DNA of 64,000 nucleotides from Algoriphagus halophilus (lineage in GTDB: Bacteria > Bacteroidota > Bacteroidia > Cytophagales > Cyclobacteriaceae), in contig NZ_FSRC01000001.1 of the NCBI RefSeq assembly GCF_900129785.1, positions 1,302,001 through 1,366,000 of the forward strand, in the 5' to 3' direction. A model generated the notes under the pieces. The model saw only the letters and a list, made by a program, of their open reading frames with translations. It did no database searches and was not told the origin of the DNA. The stretch's first letter is position 1, and every line of letters starts with the position of its first letter. Below are positions 34,722-46,117 of the stretch, piece by piece. The translations under genes and the position numbers were made by a program.

Positions 34722-36800
34722 ATGAAGAATAAGTTCTTCCTGGGAATGGCAGTAGCAATTGCTACTACTATTTCGATGACACAGGCTCAGGATAAATTGA
34801 AAAGCATGCCTGGCTATGAGCAATACCAAAAAGTTGCTCCCCAAATTTATAGCTCCGTAAAATCTGGTGCCATCAATGCAGATTGGAATGAGGAAGGAAA
34901 TGCATTTGAATATACCTTGGATGGCAAACGTTTCTCGTACTCTATCAAATCTAAATCTTCCACTGAACTAGGGGAAGCCACACCTACCCCAAGAAGGAGA
35001 TATAATGGTCCAGCTAGAGGGAGACAATATGATTCGGCCGAATCACCAGATGGTCAATTGAAAGCCTTTACCAAGGACAGAAATATGTACCTCAGCAATC
35101 CTGATGGTAGCAATGTAATGGCTATTACTACTGATGGCAATGAAGAAAATCAGGTAAAATATGGGATTGCTACCTGGGTTTATGGAGAAGAGTTGGGACA
35201 GAACACGGCCATGTGGTGGTCTCCAGATAGCAAAAAAATCGCCTTCTACAGATTTGTAGAAAAGGATGTGAAAAAATATTATGTGCTCTTGGATCAATTG
35301 AGCCTTTATGATTCTTTGGAAATAGAAGCCTATCCTAAAGTGGGCGAACCAAATCTTCCAGTTGATTTGATGGTCTATGATTTGGAGACGAAAGAAATCA
35401 CAGAATTGGATATTAGAGATGGAAAGCCTTTCAATGATGGTGATTTAGGAACATATATCTATGGAATGTCCTGGACTCCAGATGGGAAAGAGTTGCTTTT
35501 CCATTCTACCAACAGGCTTCAAAATATCATGGAGCTTCGGGCTGCAGATCCTGAAACCGGAAAAAGCAGAACAGTGATTCGTGAAGAGTGGTTGCCAAGT
35601 TTTGTAGTCAATACTCCTGAAATGGTAGTGTTGGAAGATGGGGAACATTTTATTTGGGCTTCCGAAAGATCAGGTTTTAAAAACTACTACCTGTATAATT
35701 TTGACGGAACTTTGGTAAATGAGATCACTTCTCATCCATTTGAGGTCGCAAATATCGTTCAGGTAGATGAGGAGAAAGGACAACTTTACTATATGGCACG
35801 TTCCGGTGAAAACCATATGTTGATGCAATTGCATCGAGTAAAGCTAGATGGAACCAAAGATATCCGTTTGACAGATCCAACTTTAAACCACGCTGTATCG
35901 ATCGCTCCGGGAGGAAAATACTTTGTGGATGTTGCCCAAGCGCATGATGTGGCACCTTTTTCCAATTTGGTAGATGCCAAAGGAAAAGTGGTGGCAGAAT
36001 TGGCAAAGAGTGACATGAGTAAGTTTGAAGAACTGGGATTGAAAAAAGTAGAAGTGTATACTTTTACCTCCGCAGACGGGGTGACTGAACTTCATGGAAT
36101 GATTCATTTCCCTTCTAACTTTGATCCTTCCAAAAAATATCCGGTCATCTTAAGTAATTATGGAGGTCCTGCGACTAACGCATTCAGAGAGACTTTTGTA
36201 TACCCTGATCCATTGACTGAATATGGTTTCTTGGTATTGAATATCGATGGAAGAAACGTTAGAGGTAGAGGAAAGAAATTGTTGGACCAATTATATCGCA
36301 ACTTGGGTCTGGTAGAAATGGATGATTTTGCGGAAGGTATCAAAGCACTCCATGATAGACCTTATTTTGATCAAGATAGAGTAGGGGTTTATGGAACTTC
36401 CTATGGAGGGACAACTTCAGCTACCATGCTACTCAGATTTCCTGAATTGATTCATGCTGCAGTTGCAAACTCTTCTGTAACGGATTGGAGAAATTATGAC
36501 AACATCTACACAGAACGTTTCATGGGTACATTAGAGACCAACTTGGAAGGTTACAATAGATTTAGTCTGATGGATATGGCAGATCAGCTACAAGGTGAGT
36601 TGCTATTATTCTATGGAACAGCAGACAACAATGTACATCCATCCAATACACTCCAGCTGATTAAAGCATTCCAAAATGCCGGAAAAAGTATTGAGGTTCA
36701 AATTGCCCCTGACGGAGGCCATACTGCCCTAAACCGTGAAAGAATGATGGAGTTTTTCATCGAACACCTTGTGACGGATTATCAAAAAGTAGTGAGATAA
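34722..36800 (+). CDS. S9 family peptidase, DPP-IV-like
   Basis: 692 residues from the ATG at 34722, which begins a clear signal peptide (MKNKFFLGMAVAIATTISMT, cleavage near AQA); 43 codons upstream in the same frame are probably untranslated. An eight-bladed beta-propeller of the DPPIV_N type (about 100-450) is followed by an alpha/beta-hydrolase domain. The triad is visible: Ser560 in GTSYGG, Asp635 in YGTADNNVHPS and His667 in DGGHTAL. It would remove N-terminal dipeptides, often X-Pro, in the periplasm. A hairpin terminator follows. Confidence 0.92.
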   Translation: MKNKFFLGMAVAIATTISMTQAQDKLKSMPGYEQYQKVAPQIYSSVKSGAINADWNEEGNAFEYTLDGKRFSYSIKSKSSTELGEATPTPRRRYNGPARGRQYDSAESPDGQLKAFTKDRNMYLSNPDGSNVMAITTDGNEENQVKYGIATWVYGEELGQNTAMWWSPDSKKIAFYRFVEKDVKKYYVLLDQLSLYDSLEIEAYPKVGEPNLPVDLMVYDLETKEITELDIRDGKPFNDGDLGTYIYGMSWTPDGKELLFHSTNRLQNIMELRAADPETGKSRTVIREEWLPSFVVNTPEMVVLEDGEHFIWASERSGFKNYYLYNFDGTLVNEITSHPFEVANIVQVDEEKGQLYYMARSGENHMLMQLHRVKLDGTKDIRLTDPTLNHAVSIAPGGKYFVDVAQAHDVAPFSNLVDAKGKVVAELAKSDMSKFEELGLKKVEVYTFTSADGVTELHGMIHFPSNFDPSKKYPVILSNYGGPATNAFRETFVYPDPLTEYGFLVLNIDGRNVRGRGKKLLDQLYRNLGLVEMDDFAEGIKALHDRPYFDQDRVGVYGTSYGGTTSATMLLRFPELIHAAVANSSVTDWRNYDNIYTERFMGTLETNLEGYNRFSLMDMADQLQGELLLFYGTADNNVHPSNTLQLIKAFQNAGKSIEVQIAPDGGHTALNRERMMEFFIEHLVTDYQKVVR

Positions 36801-36820
36801 CCTTAACTTCTCAGTTAATT

Positions 36821-36850
36821 AAGCCCTGATCAGAATTCTGGTTAGGGCTT
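36821..36850 (+). terminator. Intrinsic terminator after the S9 peptidase
   Basis: AAGCCCT (36821-36827) and AGGGCTT (36844-36850) pair, and the inner bases extend the stem almost to its centre. A run of T follows. Confidence 0.85.
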
Positions 36851-37124
36851 TTTTTGATTGATACATTACAATTATTGAGGTTGTTCAAAAGCTGATCTTT
36901 ATAGGAATGATCATAGAAAGTCCTTCAATCATGGATCATGCTTTTTCAAGAAACTGGTGGGTAGCGCATTGCAGGAATCATTCCGATGATCCTGGAAAAC
37001 TAATTGCTTTGAGGCATTGTAAGGATTAGTTTTTTTAATTATAAAAAACTAATAATCAATTAATTGAATCAGGTGTGTTAATCTGATTATTTGAGTTTGG
37101 TTTGGTCAAAAATTGAGATAGGAA
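36851..37124. other. Intergenic region between convergent genes with AT-rich inverted repeat
   Basis: With the terminator this makes 324 bp without a gene. It holds an 11-bp inverted repeat, ATTAGTTTTTT (37025-37035) and AAAAAACTAAT (37043-37053), and a 6-bp repeat AATCAG/CTGATT (37067-37072, 37083-37088). They may help end the minus-strand DinB transcript. No ORF or RNA gene is recognised. Confidence 0.5.
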
Positions 37125-37598
37125 TTAGTTATTGGTTTCATTAACCAAACGGATCAATAATGAAATTTGACCTAAGTGGTAGATGTCATGGTGAAGGATT
37201 CCCATAATGAGTTCATAATGGTTGAATTGTTTGTCACCAAATGGCCTTTCAAAAATTGTTTTTTCAAGATTTTTTAAAAATTCCAACCAGTCTTCCTGGG
37301 AATCTTTCAAACGTACCAAAGTATGTTCCCATTCCAACTCGGTTGGGTTTACCACCGGATAAAGGTAATTATGATCTGGACTTATATACCCATTTTGAGG
37401 AATCCCTTGAAGTATTACTTCTCTCCAACCTATGATATGATTCAATATTTCCCAAATGGAATTGGATCCAGGAGAAAATTTATGAGCAGCCATTTCAGGA
37501 GTGATCTGTTGAAGCTTTTTTGTGAAATTTACTCCCAGCCAAGGGTTTCCATCGTACTGTTTTTCGAAAAGACTCCTGATTCTCAACGTTTCTTTCAT
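37125..37598 (-). CDS. DinB family protein
   Basis: 157 residues from the ATG at 37598 (MKETLRIRSLFEKQYDG); the frame extends 17 codons upstream, but that extension is Cys/Ser-rich and unlike the family. It is a four-helix DinB/YfiT-type fold with the three metal-binding histidines in place: His54 in ILNHIIGW, and His137 and His141 in HHDIYHLGQI. Many members are thiol-dependent transferases or nucleases of unknown substrate. It is a single-gene unit. Confidence 0.88.
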   Translation of the reverse strand: MKETLRIRSLFEKQYDGNPWLGVNFTKKLQQITPEMAAHKFSPGSNSIWEILNHIIGWREVILQGIPQNGYISPDHNYLYPVVNPTELEWEHTLVRLKDSQEDWLEFLKNLEKTIFERPFGDKQFNHYELIMGILHHDIYHLGQISLLIRLVNETNN

Positions 37599-37778
37599 AG
37601 GACACGATGGGTTTGACTTTAAAGTACAAAATGAACATGAAATACCCATGTTCTAGGTATGGAATTAACCCAGAATTTAAAAAATGGTTTACCACTTGGT
37701 AGAAAGGGGGGATAGAATCAAACCAGAGGTCCAGATTTAAGAAAATTCAAACCCTGACAAGAGATTTGTTTCCAGCTT

Positions 37779-38120
37779 TTATTTCAATGGTTTAATCAAT
37801 AGGGTATACTTGATATCTGAATCTAAATACTTCATGGGCATGGGGTCATTGGATTCCATCTCTGCCATTGGCATGCTTCTTTCTGGTAATGGGGACCCTT
37901 GAATTAGATTCAATTCACGATTTAAAGGAATAACTCTTCCATTTTTTTCTTCAAGAGATTTTAATTGGGAATAGGGAGTTTGGTTTTCAAAAGGGTTGAT
38001 AGATTTTCCTTTAAAATCATTCAAAGGAGTTCCAATTTTGAACTCTTTGCCTAATTCTTGAGCTTTGGCTTGAAAAATTGCGATAGCAAGAAAAAATCCA
38101 GTTAAGTAAAACAGTTTCAT
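37779..38120 (-). CDS. Small secreted hypothetical protein
   Basis: 113 residues with a signal peptide at about 1-20 (FYLTGFFLAIAIFQAKAQ). The mature part is polar, rich in Pro, Met and Ser (LPERSMPMAEMESNDPMPM), and ends in YTLLIKPLK. I do not recognise a domain. It is probably a short periplasmic or surface protein. Its start is about 90 bp past the terminator of the MBL gene, so it is likely expressed on its own. Confidence 0.6.
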   Translation of the reverse strand: MKLFYLTGFFLAIAIFQAKAQELGKEFKIGTPLNDFKGKSINPFENQTPYSQLKSLEEKNGRVIPLNRELNLIQGSPLPERSMPMAEMESNDPMPMKYLDSDIKYTLLIKPLK

Positions 38121-38216
38121 TTGTTTATAATTTTGGACACATTTAAAATACGATAAAAGGTAAAATTAGTTATTGGTAATTCAAGGTTAAAAAAGTTTAA
38201 AACCCCTTTTAACAAA

Positions 38217-38242
38217 AAAGCATTGCCTTCTGACAATGCTTT
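38217..38242 (-). terminator. Intrinsic terminator after the MBL-fold gene
   Basis: On the minus strand AAAGCATTG (38242-38234) pairs with CAATGCTTT (38225-38217) around an 8-base loop, followed by TTTTGTT. It is 27 bp past the stop. Confidence 0.87.
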
Positions 38243-38268
38243 CATATAGCTACCAACTTTTACTTTTT

Positions 38269-39150
38269 TTAATCCACCGTTTTAAATACCGATTCAATAA
38301 ATCGCTCGGGATTAATGAAACCCTTTCCAAACGCTTCATCCCATTCCTTTGAAAGTCCCATTTTCTGAATTTCATCAAGATCTTTACCAGCGTCTTTTTG
38401 AGCTTTTACTCGTTCTCTTACCGTATCAATCATATCTCTATATGCTTTTAAGGTAGCTCGATCGGAGACTTTTCCATGACCAGGAATGATTTTGGTTCGA
38501 TCATTTACTATAAAAAGAGCCCTGTTTAAATTGGTGATCAAACCTTCTATATCACCATTTGAATTGATGTCAATAAAAGGATACCCACCGTTTGGAAAAT
38601 TGTCTCCTAAATGAATGACATTGCTTTCAGGAAAATAGATGAAAGAATCTCCATCCGTATGCGCATTTTCCATGTGGAAGATCATCATGGTATTATTTGG
38701 ATCAAGATGGATGCTCATTTCATCAGTAAAAGTAATTTCAGGTAGTGCTTGGTAAGGAGTGGTTGAAACAGTCTCTCCAGCTCGAGGTTGACTCATTCTT
38801 CTTCTTACAGCCTCATTTGCGACCACTATAGCTCCTTGATTGGCCATATTTTCATTTCCTCCTGTATGGTCTCCATGCCAATGTGTATTGACCACATACT
38901 TGAGCGGTTTATCTGTGATGCCTCTAACGGCAGTCAGAATTTTTTCAGAAAGTTGTCCAAATTGATCATCGATCATATATGCATAATCTTCACCGACTGC
39001 CAGTCCTATATTTCCGCCTGACCCAAATAGCACATAGATATTTGGAGCTAATTGTTCTGAGGTGATGGTGACATTCTCCATTCCTGATTGTGCTTTTAAT
39101 AAGCCCGAGAAGGAGAGGCATACGAACATAATGAAGGTAAATTTTTTCAT
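38269..39150 (-). CDS. Periplasmic MBL-fold metallohydrolase
   Basis: A 293-residue metallo-beta-lactamase-fold protein with a signal peptide (about 1-20, cleavage near LKAQ). The zinc motif His90-x-His92-x-Asp94-His95 is in VNTHWHGDHTGG; further ligands lie in ENAHTDGDS, IHLGDNF and IIPGHGKVSD. The layout resembles B3/quinoprotein-relay-associated hydrolases rather than a clear resistance lactamase. The C-terminal helix (KMGLSKEWDEAFGKGF and following) is common in this periplasmic group. The substrate is unknown. It has its own terminator and is separate from the esterase run upstream. Confidence 0.85.
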   Translation of the reverse strand: MKKFTFIMFVCLSFSGLLKAQSGMENVTITSEQLAPNIYVLFGSGGNIGLAVGEDYAYMIDDQFGQLSEKILTAVRGITDKPLKYVVNTHWHGDHTGGNENMANQGAIVVANEAVRRRMSQPRAGETVSTTPYQALPEITFTDEMSIHLDPNNTMMIFHMENAHTDGDSFIYFPESNVIHLGDNFPNGGYPFIDINSNGDIEGLITNLNRALFIVNDRTKIIPGHGKVSDRATLKAYRDMIDTVRERVKAQKDAGKDLDEIQKMGLSKEWDEAFGKGFINPERFIESVFKTVD

Positions 39151-39349
39151 AGGATGGTTTTAATTGAAGGCTAAAAGGTGAGTGTGTTTTATTTTAATCC
39201 TGAAGCGAAATGATTCAAATCCATTACTAAATATAGCATATAAGGGACTTGATAGTTAGAATAATACAACAGCAATAGTTGGAAGATGTTATGGGATGAT
39301 TTATCAATTCCATGTCAAATACCTTCTCTTAACTATTCATTAATTCAAA

Positions 39350-39375
39350 AAAAGCGAAGTCGAAACTTCGCTTTT
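39350..39375 (-). terminator. Intrinsic terminator of the esterase run
   Basis: AAAAGCGAAGT (39350-39360) and ACTTCGCTTTT (39365-39375) form an 11-bp stem with a CGAA loop, and the minus-strand transcript continues in T residues. It follows the last esterase stop by 12 bp. Confidence 0.88.
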
Positions 39376-39387
39376 CCTATGAACTCT

Positions 39388-41496
<2,109 letters not shown>

Positions 41497-41527
41497 CTAG
41501 CAAAATTTAATTCCACTAGGCAATTGA

Positions 41528-42724
41528 TTATTTAAATAATTGAGGGGCAAACTGTGTTAAATACACTCTCCAGTTTCTCCAAATATGACCACCTTCGGAC
41601 TCCACATATTCATAAGGCATATTCATGGAATCAAGTTTTGCTCTGAATTCTTTATTGGCCTCATACAAGAAATCAGTTTTACCAATGGCAATCCAATATA
41701 ATTCGTATCCATTATCCATTTGGTTTTTTAGAGTTTCATCGAAATTTGAATAAACTCTTCCTGTAGCATCTTCCCGAGGCATGATGGCTGCAGAGAATAA
41801 CCCTATGTAATCAAACATATTTGGGTAATGTCTTGAAATATGCAAAGTATGGAACCCACCCATTGAAAGGCCAGCAATTGCTCTATTGGCTTTATTTGCT
41901 TTTACCTGGTAATTGGCTTCTACAAACCTGATGATGTCCATAAAGTTGTCTTCATAAGTTCCATCCATAGTTTTTGGAACCATAAACTGTGGCTTATAGA
42001 AACCGTCACTTCCTTCCCCTGGAGCTCCGTCTTGAATGACATTACCATTAGGCATCACCACAATCATTGGTTTAGCTTTTCCTTGAGCAATCAAATTATC
42101 CATGATTTGGGCCGTTCTTCCTAATGAGACCCAAGCTTCTTCATCTCCTCCAGCACCATGCAGTAAATAAAGTACAGGGAATTGCTCGTTTGACTGCTCA
42201 TATCCTGGAGGTGTATAAATCGTGATTCTTCTATCCATTCCCAATCCGGGAGAGTCGTACCACCTTTTTGCTACGGTACCATGAGGAACATCATTTACTC
42301 TATAGAAGGAAGCTTGTCCTTCCCCTACAATAAATATATTGGTGATGGAAGCAACGTCTCTAATTAAAAATGGGTTATTAGGGTCAGTAGATCTCAAACC
42401 ATCTATTAGGAAGGAGTAATTGTAAAGCTCCGGTGATAGGGGTTGGGAGGTAAAAGACCATACACCTTTATCATCTTTTATCAATTCCGCTTTACCAGGT
42501 GCATCCATCATGCCTCTCGGAGTTTCGACTTTGACTGTAGGAAGAAAGTCCCCCGTTACTTCTATTTTCTCTGCTTCTGGGGCAAAGAATCTAAATGTGA
42601 CGGATCCATCTTCGTGGATTTCTGGAGAAGTAATCTGCTGAGCTCCAAATAAGGCTTCTTGTGCATAGGACTGAGTTCCAATCAAGAGGGTAATCAAAAT
42701 CGCAATCCAAAGATTTTTTTTCAT
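41528..42724 (-). CDS. Secreted esterase with N-terminal E-set/CBM48-like domain
   Basis: A 398-residue protein with a signal peptide at about 1-21. The E-set/CBM48-like domain (about 35-130) has VTFRFFAPEAEKIEVTGDF and YNYSFLIDGLRSTDPNN. The alpha/beta-hydrolase domain has YTPPGYEQSNEQFPVLYLLH, the nucleophile in [10 protein letters not shown] and the His in EGGHIWRNWRVYL. It is the first gene of a three-esterase run and close to the third in order of domains and motifs, so the run probably arose by duplication. No glycanase or SusCD pair is adjacent. Confidence 0.88.
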   Translation of the reverse strand: MKKNLWIAILITLLIGTQSYAQEALFGAQQITSPEIHEDGSVTFRFFAPEAEKIEVTGDFLPTVKVETPRGMMDAPGKAELIKDDKGVWSFTSQPLSPELYNYSFLIDGLRSTDPNNPFLIRDVASITNIFIVGEGQASFYRVNDVPHGTVAKRWYDSPGLGMDRRITIYTPPGYEQSNEQFPVLYLLHGAGGDEEAWVSLGRTAQIMDNLIAQGKAKPMIVVMPNGNVIQDGAPGEGSDGFYKPQFMVPKTMDGTYEDNFMDIIRFVEANYQVKANKANRAIAGLSMGGFHTLHISRHYPNMFDYIGLFSAAIMPREDATGRVYSNFDETLKNQMDNGYELYWIAIGKTDFLYEANKEFRAKLDSMNMPYEYVESEGGHIWRNWRVYLTQFAPQLFK

Positions 42725-42948
42725 TTGAATAAATGGTTTCAGGTTATAAAAAGGGTTTGAATCAAATTGATTTTCAAGCTTAAATCTATTGTTTCAAAAT
42801 GACAAATACTAAAAAAGAGGCATAAATTTCTCTCAAACAGCTTTTTAAAACTATTTCTATGGGTTTGCCCCATGTTTTTAATAAGAGTTAATGAGGTAGA
42901 TTGAATTAGTTGAAAAAAATGAGCAATGATTTAATACGGGATACTAAA

Positions 42949-43377
42949 TTATTTGCCGTGTTTTAGTTGGGTCTGGACAACTTCCAATGCTTCCTCCAAC
43001 ACCATCTTAACTTCTTCAAAAGTGGTATTGGAGTGATTGTTCCAGTCCATTAATCGATGGGCAGTTACTCTACCATCCTCGTACTTTTCCAAGGTAAATC
43101 GAACTTGTTGCATCCCCGCTCTACGATGCACATATTCTCCAGTAACGTCCATGGAAGCTTTGAAAAGTGCACAAAATAGGCTGTAGCTTTTGTTTTCAAT
43201 ATCATCCTCACATTCCCGGTCATCATTTTTATTCCAAACAGAAGAATCCTGAAGGATCAAGCTCGCTTGTTGGATAATTTTAAAATCTAAGGAGTCAAAT
43301 GTTAGGTTTCTGTCTTCTGATTGCGAAAAAGAAATGTAGGGTATCAGGAGAAAGAGAATGATTAGGGCATTTTTCAT
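42949..43377 (-). CDS. Secreted hypothetical protein, 142 aa
   Basis: A protein with a signal peptide at about 1-18 (IILFLLIPYISFS). The mature part has Cys residues in DDRECEDD and SLFCALFKASMDV, and a conserved-looking MDWNNHSNTTFEEVKMVLEEAL near the C-terminus. The CALFKA and DWNN...EVKMVLEEA pattern faintly recalls DUF6197, but I cannot confirm it. The function is unknown. It stands alone with about 200 bp free on each side. Confidence 0.65.
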   Translation of the reverse strand: MKNALIILFLLIPYISFSQSEDRNLTFDSLDFKIIQQASLILQDSSVWNKNDDRECEDDIENKSYSLFCALFKASMDVTGEYVHRRAGMQQVRFTLEKYEDGRVTAHRLMDWNNHSNTTFEEVKMVLEEALEVVQTQLKHGK

Positions 43378-43585
43378 ATTGAATCAAATTGGTAGGTATT
43401 CTCTCCGAAGAATTACTAGTGGTAACCATCGAGAGTTGCAGCATTTTAGGTAAAATCAAAAACTCCTTCAGCACCTCAAAGGAAGTGAATGTATTCGCTG
43501 GTCGGGTTCCAGCAGCTCCAGATTATTAACTAATGTAAGAATAAATAAAATGTTGAACTGCAATGATTTGCATATTGAAAATCCA

Positions 43586-44215
43586 TTATGCTATACCCGG
43601 CCTTTTATTTCTGCTTCGAACGATCCAATAGGCAACCAGCATATTTGGAACCCAGCAAAGCCATGCGACTATTCTATAGGCCGGGATAAATTCTCCAAAG
43701 ATGCTTTCTAAAATAGGTAAATAAATACGCAACGTCACAGCGGCGAAACATGCCGCATAGCTAAAAATCATCCAGTCTTCATGTGCATCAAAATTTTTGG
43801 TTTTGGCAGTTTTCCAACCCATTAGACTGGTTATTAACCAAGTGAATCCTAAAGCTAAAAATCCCCCACTTGCAACCATTCCACCAGCAGTATATGTGGC
43901 TACATAAATACCGCTAAGACTTGATATAAAAGCTGCAGTTACATAAGCCATTCCGATCCTTTTATGGAGTTTTCGGTTTTTATCCCGTAATTTTTGATTG
44001 AATTGGATCCACCCAATGGCAAGGGCTATCCCTCCAAAAACTATATGTGAATAGAAATTTCCATTCCAGAATAGGCTGTTTAATTGTTCCGGAGCTTTGG
44101 AGTTTAATATTCCAAATTGACGCCCAAAAATGAAATAAAGGATAGGGTAGATGCCAATTACCATACTGAGAAAGGCAAATAGCCACCACGTAAATTTATG
44201 TTGGAATAATTTCAT
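43586..44215 (-). CDS. DUF2306-type membrane protein
   Basis: A 209-residue membrane protein with about six hydrophobic segments. The pattern HIVFGGIALAIGWIQF, KNRKLHKRIGMAYV, then ISSLSGIYVATYTAGG and HEDWMIFSYAACFAAVTLRIYLP is that of DUF2306, with conserved histidines in HIVFG, LHKRIG and AHEDWM that could bind heme or metal. The function is unknown. It lies downstream of alkB on the same strand with a 74-bp gap. Confidence 0.83.
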   Translation of the reverse strand: MKLFQHKFTWWLFAFLSMVIGIYPILYFIFGRQFGILNSKAPEQLNSLFWNGNFYSHIVFGGIALAIGWIQFNQKLRDKNRKLHKRIGMAYVTAAFISSLSGIYVATYTAGGMVASGGFLALGFTWLITSLMGWKTAKTKNFDAHEDWMIFSYAACFAAVTLRIYLPILESIFGEFIPAYRIVAWLCWVPNMLVAYWIVRSRNKRPGIA

Positions 44216-44289
44216 CCTTTATACAGGAATAAGGTCAGAGATGTAAAATACTAAATTGTAGTCATTAATAATGGACAAAGAAGAGCTCT

Positions 44290-44871
44290 TTAAGCCCCAA
44301 ATTTTCTAAAAGTCAAATTGATTCGAGCGTTTTTATACTTAGGGTTCTCCGGAAGGGCATGCTCATATAATTCTTGGCAGTTATAACCCATAATAACCAA
44401 ACTTCCATCTCCTAATTCTATGCTTGTCTTCTGACCATCCATTTTATTTCGAAGAACAAATTCACGAGCTTCTCCCAGACTTAAGGAAGGGATATAACTC
44501 GTGTTTCCAAAGGCCACAAAATCAGAATGGAAATCCACACCAGAGTTTCCATCTGGGTAATAGATGCAAACACATACCTGAAACTGATGGCCTGTAAATA
44601 ATTCTATTTTTTCTTTGACGGCTTGCATTTCTTTTGACCAAACTGCTATGTTGCCCCAAATGTGGGAGGGAAGTTTATTCTCGTCAAAAAGGTTCTGATC
44701 CATGAACATGACTTTCCCAAAATTCACTGGGTGAGACACTCCATTTGCCAGTTTAACACTTCTATTGGTTAGGTCAAAGTTTTGGATAAGGTGCTTAAAA
44801 ATTGCAGTTGATTCTTCTTTACTTATAAAGTCCGGGTAATATGCTGCCTCACAGGATAAGCCTAAATCCAT
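44290..44871 (-). CDS. AlkB-type 2-oxoglutarate/Fe(II) dioxygenase
   Basis: A 193-residue protein of the AlkB family. The iron triad is visible as His115 and Asp117 in DFHSDF and His171 in YEHALP; the 2-oxoglutarate Arg is Arg183 in ARINLTFRKF. The length and the VKLANGVSHPVNFGKVMFMD segment fit ALKBH2/3-like bacterial proteins, which oxidatively demethylate alkylated bases. It is 21 bp downstream of the AHSA1 gene on the same strand. Confidence 0.88.
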   Translation of the reverse strand: MDLGLSCEAAYYPDFISKEESTAIFKHLIQNFDLTNRSVKLANGVSHPVNFGKVMFMDQNLFDENKLPSHIWGNIAVWSKEMQAVKEKIELFTGHQFQVCVCIYYPDGNSGVDFHSDFVAFGNTSYIPSLSLGEAREFVLRNKMDGQKTSIELGDGSLVIMGYNCQELYEHALPENPKYKNARINLTFRKFGA

Positions 44872-44892
44872 TTGATGGTTAATTTCTAAAGC

Positions 44893-45387
44893 TTAACTAG
44901 TTTTTAAATAATTTTCCAGCTGGTCAAAAGTACCATTGAATCCCTCTTCCATCTGGGAGATACTCTCAGAAAAAATTTTATTTCCTGCATCAGTAGAATT
45001 ATGAGGAAAGGAAACTAAATCAATTCGGGTATTCCCTTCCTGTTCATAGAATTCTAAATCCATGATCATTTCCAAAGGCCAATCAGGTCCAAAAGGTATT
45101 TCGGGAGCCTTTACAGTTTCGCCTGCTTCATTTGAAAAACAATTAATTACCTGAAGTTTAAAAGGTTCTTTAATGTTTAAAAAGGTCCATTTTGCCCACA
45201 TGTCAAAGGCATCACTTTTCAATACGAAATGAAAAATTCCTTCTGGATGAAATTCGAATTTTTTTACTTCCATTTCAAATCCGGATGGACCCCACCATTT
45301 CATTAAATTGTCGGAAGAAGTAAAGGTTTCGTATACTTTTTTGATAGAATGAGGAAACGTTCTCGATAGGGTTAGTTGCTTGTACAT
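44893..45387 (-). CDS. SRPBCC/AHSA1 family protein
   Basis: 164 residues from the ATG at 45387 (MYKQLTLSRTFPHS); a longer frame to 45435 adds 16 residues unlike the family. The START-like fold of Activator-of-Hsp90-ATPase-1-like proteins is suggested by SIKKVYETFTSSDNLMKWWGPSGF at the start and a C-terminal helix SISQMEEGFNGTFDQLENYL. These proteins bind small hydrophobic ligands; the role is unknown. It may be cotranscribed with nudK upstream and alkB downstream. Confidence 0.87.
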   Translation of the reverse strand: MYKQLTLSRTFPHSIKKVYETFTSSDNLMKWWGPSGFEMEVKKFEFHPEGIFHFVLKSDAFDMWAKWTFLNIKEPFKLQVINCFSNEAGETVKAPEIPFGPDWPLEMIMDLEFYEQEGNTRIDLVSFPHNSTDAGNKIFSESISQMEEGFNGTFDQLENYLKTS

Positions 45388-45459
45388 AGTTAATTGGTCA
45401 TGGTTTTCTTTTCGTAGAAAGAAGAGGATATCCACTACGGGTTGTTGGATTAATTCTCC

Positions 45460-46038
45460 TTAGAGGATCTGTTGTAGTTTCAGGTATTGAAGGAGCATGA
45501 TGGTTTTGGCATCTTTTATTTCTCCTAAATTAACCATATTCATGGCTTGATCGAAAGGAATTTCAAGTACTTCAATGTTTTCTTCCTCATGATCTACTCC
45601 TCCACCATCACTCACCTTCATGTCCTTGGAATAGGCTGCAATAAAAAAGTATAAAATTTCAGTGACTGATCCAGGGGACATGTAGGCCTCAAACACCTTT
45701 TGAACATCTTGGATTTGGTATCCGGTTTCTTCCTCCGTTTCTCTTTTAATACAATCCTCTGGATTTTCCTGATCCAATAATCCCGCGCAAGCTTCAATCA
45801 TCATTCCTGTTTCATTGCCATTGATATAGGTAGGAAGTCTAAATTGCCTGGTCAAAATCACCGTTTTTTGTGCTTGATTATATAATAAAATAGTGGCTCC
45901 ATTGCCTCGGTCATAGGCTTCCCGGTTTTGGGTGATGACCGTACCATCTTTCTTGGTGAATTGGTAGGTTATTTTTTGAAGTTTGTACCAATTATCAGAG
46001 AGAATCTCTGTTTTCAATAATTTGATATGCTGGATCAT
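45460..46038 (-). CDS. Nudix hydrolase, NudK-like (GDP-mannose pyrophosphatase type)
   Basis: A 192-residue Nudix enzyme. The Nudix box runs through [19 protein letters not shown] with the catalytic REtxEEtG part. [26 protein letters not shown] and [16 protein letters not shown] are typical of the NudK/ADP-ribose pyrophosphatase group; the N-terminal [15 protein letters not shown] also fits NudK. It would hydrolyse a nucleoside-diphosphate sugar. It is upstream of the AHSA1 and alkB genes on the same strand and separated from the D-threonine-aldolase-like gene by a terminator. Confidence 0.88.
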   Translation of the reverse strand: MIQHIKLLKTEILSDNWYKLQKITYQFTKKDGTVITQNREAYDRGNGATILLYNQAQKTVILTRQFRLPTYINGNETGMMIEACAGLLDQENPEDCIKRETEEETGYQIQDVQKVFEAYMSPGSVTEILYFFIAAYSKDMKVSDGGGVDHEEENIEVLEIPFDQAMNMVNLGEIKDAKTIMLLQYLKLQQIL

Positions 46039-46063
46039 GGATAGGGAATATTTGCTAAAAATG

Positions 46064-46086
46064 AAGCCCGAGAAATTCCCAGGCTT
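46064..46086 (-). terminator. Probable intrinsic terminator
   Basis: On the minus strand AAGCCTG (46086-46080) pairs with CGGGCTT (46070-46064), one G-T pair, with a 9-base loop and a following CATTTTTAG. It lies between the aldolase-like gene and nudK. Confidence 0.6.
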
Positions 46087-46117
46087 TAGTTACTCGAAGT
46101 TCTTAAAATTATGCTTT

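Noticed and set aside
38269..39150. Beta-lactam resistance gene
   Set aside because: The HxHxDH zinc motif is shared by many periplasmic hydrolases, and nothing specific to lactamases is seen.
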